A DNA stretch of 64,000 nt, taken from positions 1,826,486 to 1,890,485 of the forward strand of contig CM038721.1 in assembly GCA_021613375.1 (NCBI GenBank). Direction: 5' to 3'. Below the pieces are notes generated by a model. That model was not told where the DNA came from and made no database searches. It was given only the letters and a program-made list of their open reading frames with translations. Source of the DNA: Megaleporinus macrocephalus (lineage: Eukaryota > Chordata > Actinopteri > Characiformes > Anostomidae). Positions 1 through 12,180 of this stretch are shown here, piece after piece; position 1 is the first letter of the stretch; each line of letters begins with the position of its first letter. The position numbers were made by a program, and so were the translations under genes.

Positions 1-2154
1 TTATGAAACATACGCATCAGCCGAGTAGACTAGCGTTCTCCAGACCAGCCTCCTATACACGTTCCATGGGATAAGCAAACTGCTAATACAAGAGTTTGGT
101 TGAATGACATGTTTTGTTGGTATTTCAAGTGTAAATTCTGATACTTCCACACATTTTAAATGCAAAATGAATATTTATTTACATAACACATTAAAGATTT
201 GCACGAAACCGCCAACTTTAAAGGGCATCTACTGTGCTTTTCCAGTTTTTCCTCTTTCCTGGGTTGTGTGATATAGCTTTCTGTGTATGTAAATGTTCCG
301 CAAAGCTACAGAGCCAAAAGAGACACACCAGAGGGATAAACACTCTGCCACAGAAACCGCTTTTCTCAGCTGCCTGAAGCGCCCTATGCAAGTTCCAGAC
401 ACTTCCTCTGTCACAAAGTGATGTCAACACGCAACACAGTCCTTATTGCCCACCTACTAGGCAGCTTTGAACACTCTCACACAACACAAACAGTAAAAAC
501 AGCCCACTCTGAAACACCTTTGCAAGCTCCAGTCTAGCTTGCAAAGGTGGATCTACCAACTTGCTCTACATACATGTTCAGAGGATCAGATTCTATACCA
601 AACTTATACAGTATAATCAACACAGTTCTAACAACAACCACAGCAGTAGGGGGTGGAACTAGTCCACTTTCTGGAGGCACAATGCCGCTTTGGAGGTTCA
701 GTGCTCAGAACAGAGTGGGCAAGCTGACCAATCAAAGCTCACTAGGCTAATAAGGAGGTGGAGCTTAAAGACAGACAGTGAATACAGAGGTAGAGTATGA
801 GAAAAATATTGTCTTTTAGGAAACTGAAGCATGTACATCTATTCTAGTAAAACCCAAACTTTTGCAAACAAGTGTATGTGCATGTAGATCAAAGCCAACT
901 TAGCAACTTTTATTAGAATTGTATTATTGTTTTAAATGGTCATTCTTATTCCAGTGACATTACTGAACAACTCCTCTCATCTGTTAATGCTTAATAAAAC
1001 TTAGACCTGTCACAAAAACTGTCAATGCCAGGAATGATACTAGTGTGCTACGATCTCTGCAGTGCCAAAGCAATGTTGGTTCCATGTTCCCAGCAAACTG
1101 CAGGCAGAAGAAAATTTGGGAACGTGAGATAAAATCAAAGTCAAGACCTAACCATCCTATTAAACCCCTAACAACATCATACATTCAAATGTAGTCTAGT
1201 AAAAAACATACACTCACAAAAGGAAAACACAGCACAGCCAATCAGAATAGAGCCTATTTATGTACAACAACAACAAAAGGCACAGTTTGAGAAAAAAAAC
1301 ACCACGCTTAATTCTAAGGGATAAAGAGAGGTCGGAAAATGACTGTTATAGTAACGGAATAATGACTGTTTTGGTACACACAGTCAAAGGTTGACATCAG
1401 GGGACCATGCAGTGAGTAAACAGCAGAACATGAGCCCTTTAAAATATTTATTTCTAAACATGAGCTATCAGAAAATTAACCAAAACCATTAGCAAGAAAC
1501 AAAAAGAAAGAATACATCAATCCCAAGAGTCACTACAGCTGAAAGGTTGTGTGAGGACATCTGAGAACATCTGAAGCTCATCAGCGTTCAGATCAAGTAA
1601 TGTACACATGCTCTCGATACTCCACTACCGTCAGCAAACAAATCTCCTCCAAATCCACAAGTCACATCCTAACGAGCTTTCAAACACTATCAACCAAAAA
1701 GAAAGGCTTGTTTTCCCGTTCTTTACGCCCCTGGAGCGGGGCCAAACGAATAACGGTAAACTTATCTATTCTAAACTCCTCTAAGCGCTCAGCGACAGCC
1801 TGGTGGACAGCAAGCCCTGACCGGGTAATTAAAGACATGGGGAGAAGAAAGGCCAGGCAGACAGACTGGAAACCACCACAAGCCCTTGAAGAAACATCTG
1901 TGTCCAAGAAAAACAAGGTAATTATATGGAAGGAAGGAGGAACTGCTAAAGTATTTTTCCCTCAGAGAGAGGCACCATGTCTGCCATAGTAACATCCCGC
2001 AATCCATGGAGACCACTATAGTGGCAGGCAGTGACTCGCCGCCATTCGGCGGTCCCGCTCTCTAACCTCATTCTACCTGCTGCACCTTCCTCACCATTCT
2101 ATACTCCATATCCTGGAATGTTAATAAAACAGCCAGATGTTGTATGTAAACAAT

Positions 2155-2420
2155 GTTAAAGGAGTGGTTCGGCAAAAAAAATCTAATTATCATGGTTCAT
2201 CACTTACCGCAGACGCAGTCAATCAAAAACATTTTGATGCCTCATGTCTGCTTCTCCACACATGATTTTAGCTTGCGCTGCTAAGATTCATCCCGCAGCA
2301 TCACTCTTAAGAATACATTACTGGTGGCCTGCCGGTACTTTGCAATTATTCCTTTCACCTGACGGGGGCAGCAGTACATATACCTGTATAGGACGTTTCA
2401 CCACTGTGTTAGCAATCGAA
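2155..2420. repeat. Possible dispersed repeat fragment
   Basis: The segment starts aaaggagtggttcggc and continues with aaatctaattatcat and a cacttacc block. This resembles a common fish repeat opening in which 'aaagg-gtggttt' precedes a run of A and 'aaaatctaattatcatcatttactcacc'. The assignment is from memory and weak. No coding content. Confidence 0.3.
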
Positions 2421-2649
2421 GTTATCTAAACTTAAGAACCGTCATTTTCTGACCAGGCATCCTGGATTTACAGAACGGCATGCAAGTCAGCAGTGAGAAC
2501 CGGTCACTTCAAGAGAGATGAGCGTCAGGACATTTTTTCTGTAGAGAGACGCTGCAAATGCGTATGTCTCTTATACTGAGACACTACTGCGGTAATGAAG
2601 GAGCTAAATATGAAGGAACATTATGAAACAAAGCATGGACATTACAGTA

Positions 2650-2875
2650 AATACTCAGGGGACGAGAGGACAACTAATCTTCAGGGACCAGAGCCAGTGG
2701 GTATAGCCAGGTGGCTATACTAATCAATAAGCAGTGACACTGGGGTGTTTAAACACTCCAGCAGCAGTACTGCTGTGTCTGATACACCAGCAAAACACAC
2801 ACTAACAAACCACCACCATGTCAGTGCCACTGCAAAGAAACTCACCATCAGAGAAATGTTCTCCATACCGTAACA
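2650..2875. repeat. Dispersed DNA-transposon-type repeat fragment
   Basis: Contains the string series cagtgacactggggtgtt, ctgctgtgtctgatacacc, aacacacactaacaaacc, accaccatgtcagtgcc. This order is typical of an abundant non-autonomous fish DNA element. Only a degenerate internal part is present and the termini were not found. Confidence 0.5.
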
Positions 2876-2889
2876 GATTATGTGATTTA

Positions 2890-3025
2890 AGAAATATAAG
2901 ACTTGCTGTTATTGAGTTATTAAGTTTGGTGATGCAGTGACAGTGATATACAGTATATAGTATATATATTAGAAATATTAGACTTGCTGTTTTTGAGTTA
3001 TTAAGTTTGGTGATGCAGTGACTGA
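2890..3025. repeat. 81-bp tandem duplication
   Basis: A segment of about 50 bp (agaaatat-agacttgctgtt ... gatgcagtga) occurs at 2890-2940 and again at 2971-3022 with few changes, separated by a tata-rich spacer. It is a simple two-copy tandem duplication in intron 2. Confidence 0.85.
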
Positions 3026-4543
3026 GTAATATACAGTCTACAGGAGAAACTGAGTAAAACTACACAAATGAAACCAATTTTAAACATTTAAACTGAAATT
3101 TGAACTTCTTTGTTATACAAATTCTTTTTTTATATAAATTAAAGCAGCCTATGAATTTAGAACTTAAAACTAATGAATAAACAGAGGTTGGAAAACAGCC
3201 ATGTAAAGATAAAAACAGCCTTTTTTGGAACGTGCTACCTCAAAAGTGTCAATACGTCAAGAACACAAAAGACATTTTAAGATGTAACTGGTTAAATTGT
3301 TGTTGGCACATTTTGTACCGTTTTACAGCGCTCTGAATTGTGATACCGTGTTTTTAACTTGACACTGGTCAATCTGGTGAGGCAAAAATGTAGACAAACC
3401 CAAAAATAGAACAGCAAAAACGTGTGTGTGTGATTCTGAATTCCTGTACACATGGAAAACTTTGGTGGTGTTTGGAATCGATTGTGAAAACACGCAGTGG
3501 TCTCAAGCATCTTTTCCTGTTTTGATCAGCCCTTTCATCTAATTTACATTCTCAGACAACGTTCACGAGCCACGGTGCCGAGAAACGAGACACTTCCTGT
3601 AGTCACTGTGGGAACTATACCGCTGACTTAACTGTTTATGTAAACAACTCAACACAGTAAGGCATACATAGTGACGCAGGGCAAACAGAGGATAAGCTGT
3701 GTGCACACAGTCCCTCAGCACATTTCTGACTGACCGGGGTGACAAACTGCTGACATTCGAAAGCAGCAGATGCTACACCTTGACATTTTGACATAGAGAT
3801 ATAAAGCAAACAAAATATGACCAAGTACCAAAAACTACTAAAAGTACTAAATAATGCTCACAAACAACCTTGAATAAGACACAACAGAGTAGCTGTAAAC
3901 CTACAAAACATCACCAGTCATTTGACCTGTTGACCAAAAAATCTGTAGTGCCAACTAGGTCTGTCACCATCAAGAAATTTTATTGACTGCAATTAACAGT
4001 TTGATTGTCCGTTACATGCAACTAATAAAGTTCAAGTCAGAGGGCCAAATTAGCAATCTTGCTTGCTGGCTATGTTTGATTAATAGTCAACACTTGTTGG
4101 CCAAAAGTGATACTCTACTGCAGCTACACAGCAAACACACCAACATTATTAGCGTTGTCTGCTAAACAGGTCGGCATCGCCTCAACTATACAATTTATTG
4201 TATTTACTTTTCAATTTACTTAGTTTATATACTTAGCACGCGCACTTATCCCAACCAATCAAGCAATTATATAATAATTGTGAGAGCCCTAGTGTCTCAT
4301 AACTTGAGATGTGTGCGTTTTTGAGGGCAATGCGCAACTCTGTAGCCAATACCGATCATGGTTGGGAATGGACAGTTATACTGTGGTACACGAGTGGCGG
4401 TGGTTTGAAACCACACCAATGTTGGTATGAAGCATATGATGATGAGCTTTATCAGTGTAGGTTGTTTATTTGAGGTGGAGAAAGACCAGAGGAGCTCTGA
4501 ACTCTTTTTTTCCCCAGCATCATCAGGTGAAGACACTGTTTTA

Positions 4544-4872
4544 TAGGGCTGTGTCAGGCCAGGAAGAACCTGGCGATACAATACGTATTGTGATACAGCG
4601 GTCACGATTCAATATATCACTGCAATGTAGTGATATATAGTGACTTTTCAAATCCTACTATTAAAACACACCACTAATTGAACTGGTTTGTCAATGCTTA
4701 CAATAGCACTGCACCCTTGTGCTGATTGTTGCTGTTGGAGTGGAGTGGTCATAGGTTTAAACACAACACACAATGATTCACTGTCTGCCAGGAATCTGTG
4801 TATCGATACTGTGTTTTTGAGAATCGATACAGTATCACTAAACATAATATTCGATATTTTCTTACACCCCTA
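4544..4872 (+). repeat. CGATAC-family dispersed repeat, copy 1
   Basis: About 330 bp beginning tagggctgtgt and ending cttacacccct. Hallmarks are aagaacctggcgatacaata, ctattaaaacacaccacta, cagcactgcacccttgtgct-like words and gaatcgatacagtatcac. Three further copies are in this window. The ends look like those of a small non-autonomous hAT-type element, but I could not confirm terminal inverted repeats or target duplications. Confidence 0.8.
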
Positions 4873-4889
4873 CTGTTTTAGTGAATGAA

Positions 4890-5345
4890 GTTTGCTGAGT
4901 GTGTGTTCTGCAAAGTCATACTCCTCATACTCTAAGCAGTGGTTTATTGGGAGATGATGGAACAGGTCAGCTGTCGAGCAATCTTTAATGGCTGTTTTCT
5001 TACAAAGTCTGCAAACTGTCGTCTTCTGAGCAACGTCAGTCTCTTCAGATTCAAACCAGTTAAATCTAGGGCGGTAGACTGCGAGGCTGACGGTGTCTGA
5101 GTTTTTTTCCCTGGCGCAGTGTATTCACTCATTTTCAGCCTTAGGTGTGTTCTTCAGGCAGCTATGCTAGCACACAGTATGGGCACTCTCAATGCACACT
5201 CTCATCAGCCTGTACTAATGCATGAAGTGGTGATTTGATTGTTGTTGTTTCCCCAGTCCGTAGCGTGCTCAATAAACGTCAGCTCGCGCCTCATTAACAC
5301 CGCAAATAAGATATTATCGTAGATGATATACATCGTACAACCCCA
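4890..5345 (+). repeat. Dispersed repeat with a single, unexpanded minisatellite unit
   Basis: This roughly 450-bp repeat is present in inverted orientation at 7570-7910. Matching blocks include gctagcacacagtatgggc, ttcatgcattagtacaggc (as reverse complement) and cgtcagctcgcgcc. At 4918-4941 it contains catactcctcatactct, which reads agagtatgaggagtatg on the other strand: exactly one unit of the 20-bp array found beside the other copy. Confidence 0.75.
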
Positions 5346-6642
5346 GTCCTGGGTAGAGTGACGTTCAAGTTAGAGGTTAACTAGAGGAATGTTCGTTTTA
5401 GCCCATAGTTAAAAGTCAAAAGGTCTGAAACTCCATCTAGTGTTTGAACGAGCACCTGCAGGGCCATGTGCCAAAGGGGTCGCAAGTAGGGCTGCAGCAA
5501 TCCTTAACCTCTCAAATGTGCCTTATGTTTTACGTAACTGATCTAACATCTAATTTAGCTGCTTAGTCTACATTTTTCTAATTACAAATATGGTTAATTG
5601 TCCAGTCCTACCATGGATGACCCATGCTGTTAGTCGGTGCTGTAGAAGTACAGACAATACCCATGATATCAGCCAGTCAGCAGAGTGCTGCCAACAGAAA
5701 TGCCACTGGAATTCCAGACATTTCAAGTTTTCTCCCGAGTCAAGTGGTTAATGATAGGGGAACGAGAATTGGTCAACGCAAGTGTGACAACTTCACTTTA
5801 AGGAATGTATGCAACAAGTCATCCTGCCCTGCCCAGTGATAGTCTGGGCCATTCCCTCTCAGGCAACATACAGTGAACAAGCCAAAAAGACAAAAGGGTA
5901 CGTAAATATGGGTAGCATGTGATGCTTAGTCCAGCCACGGAAAACGCAGGTCTACACTCGGAAAAACAATTCCAAGACCAGCATAACCTGTGCAGAAAAC
6001 AATCGCTCCATCTGCGAAACACATACACAAGAGATCAGGGCTGTGAGAAAGAAGGACTCATGACTGTTTACCGGGAGGTTTCGATAAACACTCACTGCTA
6101 CAGCAATGAACGTAAGACTGATACTTGTTTATAGAAAAGGAAATTGAGTACAGTCCTGACGCCTGGAGTCAAACCGGCCCTAAACATCATCATATCATCA
6201 CATTCTTTAGATACAGAACTGTAACTCATGTCAACGTAATGAGAGCAAACTTCTACGTGAGTAGACCATTACATTAATAATACAATTCATTTTATTTGAC
6301 TATTGTTAAGGAAGGAATGCAGGGAGACTTCTAAACGTACAACGTCATAATTGTGTCCCACAGCAGAACAGGCCACCTTTCTTAAACTGGTTGTATAAAC
6401 ACATCAGCCTGCATGGCCATTGCGCTTTCAGCCTTTCAGTTTTGCACTCGACCACACTGGAATTAAAGAAACATAGAGGCTAAAAAGCAGAATTTTATCT
6501 ATATTAGGTGAACCACATAGAAATCAGTCATATATATATATATCTTCATAACAGAGAAATATATCACAATAACAATATTTTGTTTTTCTAAGATGTATTA
6601 CATTAGAACAACAAATATTTAAAATAATAATCATAGTAATAA

Positions 6643-7049
6643 TAAGGGGTGTAAGAAAATATCAAAAGATAGAATATAACAATATTATGTTTAGTGATAC
6701 AGTATCGATTCTCAAAAACACAGCATCCATTATTAATTAACAGCTTGTATGCAAAGATTTGTGGCAGACAGTGAATCACTGTGTTGTGTTTAAACTTCTG
6801 ACCACAATCTGGCAGTGTTGATCCATTTTCAGCTCCACTCCAACATAAACAAACAGCACAAGGGCGCAATGATCTTGTACCGCGATTTTTCAAATCCAAC
6901 TATTAAAACACACCACTACTTGAACAGGTTTGCCAATGCTTACATCACTTAGCTTGCAACATCGCAGAATATCACAATATATTGAATTGTGACCGCTGTA
7001 TCACAATACGTATTATAATCGGCAGGTTCTTGCCAATACACAGCACTAG
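6643..7049 (-). repeat. CGATAC-family dispersed repeat, copy 2
   Basis: Inverted relative to copy 1: it starts aggggtgtaagaaaatatc and ends gttcttgccaatacacagc. It shares the internal blocks cagctccactccaac and aaaacacaccactact. Confidence 0.8.
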
Positions 7050-7569
7050 TAATGATTACTATTACTTAATTCAAAATTATCATTACCAACTCCACTCCAC
7101 TAAACCCAATTATGCCTGACCTGCAAAACAGGATAATTAGTCTGATCTGCTTCTCCCATCAATCACAAACTCTCTCTTGATATCAGAGTGATCTCAAACA
7201 GTGATCTTCCCAGATTATCCCGTGGCATGGGGCGTCTATAATCTAATCTTTACTCATCCGATTTTCTTCAATCCATTCAGGCCACCCGGACTGTGATCGA
7301 TATCACGTTCGATATTTACAACCTAGTATCTTGTAGCGTAGGGTGGCCGGCGATCATCTGGTGTGAAACCTGATGCCTGAAAGACCGCCAAGAAACAAGA
7401 GACAAGCTGAACATGACGTTTCCTAAGATTCTGTAAACATAGTTGTGCACAACATGAAGGTCTAAATAAAGTGTGCTGTAAAACACCACAGCAGAAGCGC
7501 CTGTTCAGCTTTTTCTGTGCAGAATAAACCAGCATAGGAATGATCTCAACGTCATCAGCCATGTTTGTT

Positions 7570-7910
7570 TAGACGTAAAGTCAAGTTATTTCACGAGCTT
7601 TCAAGAAATTGTAGTGACTGGTAGGAGATAACATCTTAATTGCCGTGTTAACGATGTGCGAGCTGACGTTACTGAGTACGCTACTGACTGGGGAAAACAA
7701 CAACAATTAAAATGCCTCAACTCCACACGCTCACTACTTCATGTTTTAGTACAGGCTGCTGTGAGTGTGCATTGAGAGCGCCCACGCTGTGTGCTAGCAT
7801 AGGCTAAAGCTAGCATAGTTGCCTAAACAATATAACTAAAGCAGAAAATGAGTGAACACTCTGCGTCTGTTCCATCATCTCCCAACAAACCAGCACACAG
7901 AGTGTGAGGA
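7570..7910 (-). repeat. Dispersed repeat copy bordering the 20-bp array
   Basis: Reverse-complement counterpart of 4890-5345, roughly 80-85% similar by eye. Shared blocks include gtgcgagctgacgtt, ttagtacaggctgctgtgag, gtgtgctagcatag and tgttccatcatctccca. The repeat runs directly into the tandem array at about 7895. Confidence 0.75.
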
Positions 7911-9972
7911 GTAAGAGCAGAGTGTGAGGAGTATGGGCAGAGTGTGAGGAGTATGGGCAGAGTGTGAGGAGTATGGGCAGAGTGTGAGGAGTATGGGCAG
8001 AGTGTGAGGAGTATGGGCAGAGTGTAAGGAGTATGGGCAGAGTGTGAGGAGTATAGGCAGAGTATGAGGAGTATGAACAGAGTATGAGGAGTATGAACAG
8101 AGTATGAGGAGTATGAACAGAGTATGAGGAGTATAAACAGAGTATGAGGAGTATGAACAGAGAATGAGGAGTATAAACAGAGTATGAGGAGTATGAACAG
8201 AGAATGAGGAGTATAAACAGAGTATGAGGAGTATGAACAGAGTATGAGGAGTATGAACATAGTATGAGGAGTATGAACAGACTGTGAGAAGTATAAACAG
8301 AGTATGAGGAGTATGAACAGAGTATGAACAGAGTATGAGGAGTATGAACAGAGTATGAGGAGTATAAACAGAGTATGAGGAGTATAAACAGAGTATGAGG
8401 AGTATGAACAGAGAATGAGGAGTATGAACAGAGTATGAACAGAGTATGAGGAGTATGAACAGAGTATGAACAGAGTATGAGGAGTATGAACAGAGTGTGA
8501 ACAGAGTGTGAGGAGTATAAACAGAGTATGAGGAGTATAAACAGAGTATGAGGAGTATGAACAGAGAATGAGGAGTATAAACAGAGTATGAGGAGTATGA
8601 ACAGAGAATGAGGAGTATAAACAGAGTATGAGGAGTATGAACATAGTATGAGGAGTATGAACAGACTGTGAGGAGTATAAACAGAGTATGAGGAGTATGA
8701 ACAGAGTATGAACAGAGTATGAGGAGTATGAACAGAGTATGAGGAGTATGAACAGAGTATGAGGAGTATGAACAGAGTATGAGGAGTATGAACAGAGTAT
8801 GAGGAGTATGAGCAGCGTATGAGGAGTATGAACAGCGTATGAGGAGTATGAACAGAGTATGAGGAGTATGAGCAGCGTATGAGGAGTATGAACAGAGTAT
8901 GAGGAGTATGAACAGAGTATGAGGAGTATGAACAGAGTATGAGGAGTATGAACAGAGTATGAGGAGTATAAACAGAGTATGAGGAGTATGAACAGAGTAT
9001 GAGGAGTATGAACAGAGTATGAGGAGTATAAACAGAGTATGAGGAGTATAAACAGAGTATGAGGAGTATGAACAGAGTATGAGGAGTATGAGCAGCGTAT
9101 GAGGAGTATGAACAGAGTATGAGGAGTATGAACAGAGTATGAGGAGTATGAACAGAGTATGAGGAGTATAAACAGAGTATGAGGAGTATGAACAGAGTAT
9201 GAGGAGTATGAACAGAGTATGAGGAGTATGAACAGAGAATGAGGAGTATAAACAGAGTATGAGGAGTATGTACAGAGTAAGAGGAGTATGTACAGAGTAA
9301 GAGGAGTATGTACAGAGTAAGAGGAGTATGTACAGAGTATGAGGAGTATGAACAGAGAATGAGGAGTATAAACAGAGTATGAGGAGTATGAACAGAGTAT
9401 GAGGAGTATGAACATAGTATGAGGAGTATGAACAGACTGTGAGGAGTATAAACAGAGTATGAGGAGTATGAACAGAGTATGAGGAGTATGAACAGAGTAT
9501 GAGGAGTATGAACAGAGTATGAGGAGTATAAACAGAGTATGAGGAGTATAAACAGAGTATGAGGAGTATAAACAGAGTATGAGGAGTATAAACAGAGTAT
9601 GAGGAGTATGAACAGAGAATGAGGAGTATAAACAGAGTATGAGGAGTATGAACAGAGTATGAGGAGTATGAACAGAGAATGAGGAGTATAAACAGAGTAT
9701 GAGGAGTATGAACAGAGAATGAGGAGTATAAACAGAGTATGAGGAGTATGAACAGAGAATGAGGAGTATAAACAGAGAATGAGGAGTATGAACAGAGTAT
9801 GAGGAGTATAAACAGAGTATGAGGAGTATGAACAGAGAATGAGGAGTATAAACAGAGTATGAGGAGTATGAACAGAGTATGAGGAGTATGAACAGAGAAT
9901 GAGGAGTATAAACAGAGTATGAGGAGTATGAACAGAGTATGAGGAGTATGAACAGAGTATGAGGAGTATGTA
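7895..9972. repeat. Minisatellite, 20-bp unit, about 104 copies
   Basis: Unit agtatgaggagtatgaacag; three units fill each 60-base row almost perfectly for 2.07 kb. The left edge (7900-8060) carries a distinct variant with 'gtgtgagg' and 'gggcag'. The interior mixes gaacag, taaacag and gagaatg variants plus half-unit deletions near 8310-8520. The minus strand has no stop in any frame, giving open frames of 757, 725 and 530 codons whose 'protein' is a 20-residue cycle (HTPHTLFILLILCSYSSYSV). These are not supported as genes: there is no codon structure, no unique domain, and all three frames are equally open. Confidence 0.97.
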
Positions 9973-10054
9973 GAGCTTCGGGAGTGCACCGTCCAAGACA
10001 GACCTAAACCATTGATGGATGGATGGATAATGCTGTCCTTTAGAAAGTGCAAGC

Positions 10055-10105
10055 CAAAATAATGAGATATTACTTTTTGTCAATATCGCACAGCCCTAGT
10101 CACTG
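10055..10105. repeat. Possible right end of the repeat carrying the 20-bp array
   Basis: The sequence aatgagatattac, a T run, caatatcgcacagccctag after the array looks like the outer end of a small DNA element ('tagggctgtgcgatattg' in reverse). It is a plausible far boundary for the repeat whose near side is at 7570, which would place the array inside the element. Confidence 0.4.
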
Positions 10106-10339
10106 GCCGGTATTTTATTTTATTTATTTTTTTGTCCTGTGTGGTGTTTTATTCAGGCCAGACTGTGCATTAAGGAGGACTATGAGCAACAACAATCAAG
10201 AACAAAAAAAATGCTCATGAGGTCATAATACATTGTTCTGTGCTGAGAATATCAACTACACACTCATCATAAAGTAATTAATTAATCATGATAACGATAG
10301 AGTAGTGTCATACTGCACACCAACATTAAAGAGTCATCA

Positions 10340-10720
10340 TGTTTTTTCCTTTTTTCAGGTCCTTTGCAACTGATAACTGACAGTCTGTCACTCACAGGAA
10401 CCATAAGTGGTTATTTCCTTGGAGAAGACCCGCCAGGCCTCTTACAGGACCACTTTCTTGGTCGTTCAGGAAGTCTTTTGTGTTTGCCTCTCATCCTCAG
10501 CCAGTGAAACACTGCTCAGTGAGGTTCAGGTCAGGTGACTGACTTGGCCAGTCAGGGGCATTCCACAAGATGCTTCTGTTTCAGAATCCATCCTGCTGTT
10601 GCTGTTGACAGTTGCATCATCAATAAGGACAAGTGATCCAGTTCCACTGGCAGCCACACAGGCTCATGCCAACATATTTCACAGATGAGGTGTTTTGCTT
10701 TGAATCATAACATGCACAGT
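10340..10720 (-). pseudogene. Tc1/mariner-like transposase remnant
   Basis: On the minus strand 10700-10500, conceptual translation in broken frames gives GTGSLVLIDDATVNSNSRM and then WPSQSPDLNLTEQ. These correspond to two recognisable landmarks of Tc1-family transposases: the GTGSLVFIDDVTxDxSSRMNSE block and the WPSQSPDLNPIE motif bearing the last catalytic acidic residue. Stops and frameshifts separate them and a stretch between them is missing, so it is dead. Termini were not identified. Confidence 0.7.
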
Positions 10721-10939
10721 TCTTTTTTTTTTTAAGACCTCTACCACACCTCCCTTATTTTAACCCTCTAAAAATTAATTTATTGAAGCAAACTGTAACT
10801 CAGACTATGTTCTCTGGACAGAGAGGTTGATAGTAATCTGTGATACTGCTGCTGTTGTCCCACTACTTCACAGGTTTGTTGGTGGTGGAGTCGGGGGACC
10901 CCAGTATTTCAGGGTACTTTTATGTCTATGTTACCTTCT

Positions 10940-11460
10940 GGTTCTCTCCTTTTAGTCCATGCTGTTATTAATCAGATCTGAGATCAGAGTCGCCAGCCAC
11001 GCTCTGAAATACCTCACATCCTCTATACTAATCCAAACCAGAATTAACTCTGTTTCTTTACTCTTCAACTCTGCTGGAGGACTGACCATCAGGGCCACCT
11101 CCTCACCTGGTACCAACCAGTTCCTCTTTTAATCAGTGCCATCTGCTACAACCTCAACTGCATCGCTGTATCATCCAGATGTAGCAGACTCAGATTCTCT
11201 CAGTTCTACTTTGAATGTATGTTAATAAACTATAAACACAGTGTATCCAGAGAAGGACGGGTCTCCCTTCGTGAGTCTTGGTTTCCCCCACGGCTACATC
11301 CTCCAGTCTTGAGGGAGATTTCCTTGCCATCGTCTTCTCTGGCTTGCTCACAGCGGGATACATGTTGAGACTTCCATGTGTTTAAACTCCTGTAAAGCTG
11401 CTTTGTGACAACATGGTTGTAAAAAGATGTATATTAATAAACTTGACTACACCCTAAAGG
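10940..11460 (+). mobile_element. Non-LTR retrotransposon 3' tail
   Basis: Ends with a series of words I associate with fish LINE 3' untranslated tails: gagaaggacgggtctccctt, tttccttgccatcgtcttct, ggcttgctcacagcgg, tgtaaagctgctttgtgac, then aataaacttgactac. No reverse transcriptase reading remains. RTE/Expander-type is my best guess. 11460-11700 after it shows nothing except an (aaat)-type run. Confidence 0.55.
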
Positions 11461-11709
11461 TGACATATTAACGTTCTTTCTGGGGTCTTAAAGAAACGTC
11501 TGTTTAAAAAATAAATAAATAAATAAAATACAAGGATCTAAGGGCACATTCCCTCTCCCCCGACTAAACAGTCCTGTTCAGAACGACTGCACTAAGTTCC
11601 TATTCCTTTCAACGATACTAAGCTACTGCTGACTCCTTCACTTTACCCACAGCACCAATAACACAGAGCATACATCTCCGTTAATACATTACATCAACTG
11701 TTAGCAGTA

Positions 11710-12180
11710 GCTAGTTCTTAACGCTGGAACCTTCTAGACCAGAGGTCAATAACAGGCGGGCTGCGGTCGAGGTTTGGACCCAGGTGTTGTCCAATGTGGA
11801 CCCAAACTGATAAACTACTGAGGAGGATTTCATTCTGACAGGGTTTATTTTAAGAGGCGGAGCTTTTCTTGTCTTTATGGTATACAGGCTAACCAGTGCA
11901 GTAACCTTACAGACCAATCACGTGCGCTGTAAGATCACCAAAGACTTCTCAGCCAATCAGATCTGTGCAGAATTGGGAGTGTGGTGCACACAGGCCAGGT
12001 ACGAAGCGAGAAGCAGCAGTCGGAGAATAAAGCGAGTCAGAGAAAGAATAAGGTGCTGTAATAAAGAGAAGTGGAGGCAGAGAGTCACTGTTGAGGCAGG
12101 ACTGGAGAGGCGTATATGTTTATTCTTCACAGGCGGCTCCAAACCAGCAGGTCCAGACGTAAAACAAAGTTAACGAGAAG
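11710..12180. repeat. Possible hAT-related dispersed repeat
   Basis: The words accagaggtcaataacagg, ggtttggacccaggtg and aatgtggacccaaactg are typical of flanks of hAT-derived elements in fish. Open frames on both strands are short and unlike any family I recognise. Confidence 0.3.

Noticed and set aside
7810..10083. 757-, 725- and 530-codon minus-strand open frames as a repetitive membrane protein
   Set aside because: All three frames are open because the 20-bp unit lacks stops on that strand; indels shift the frames without penalty, and the region lies inside an intron.
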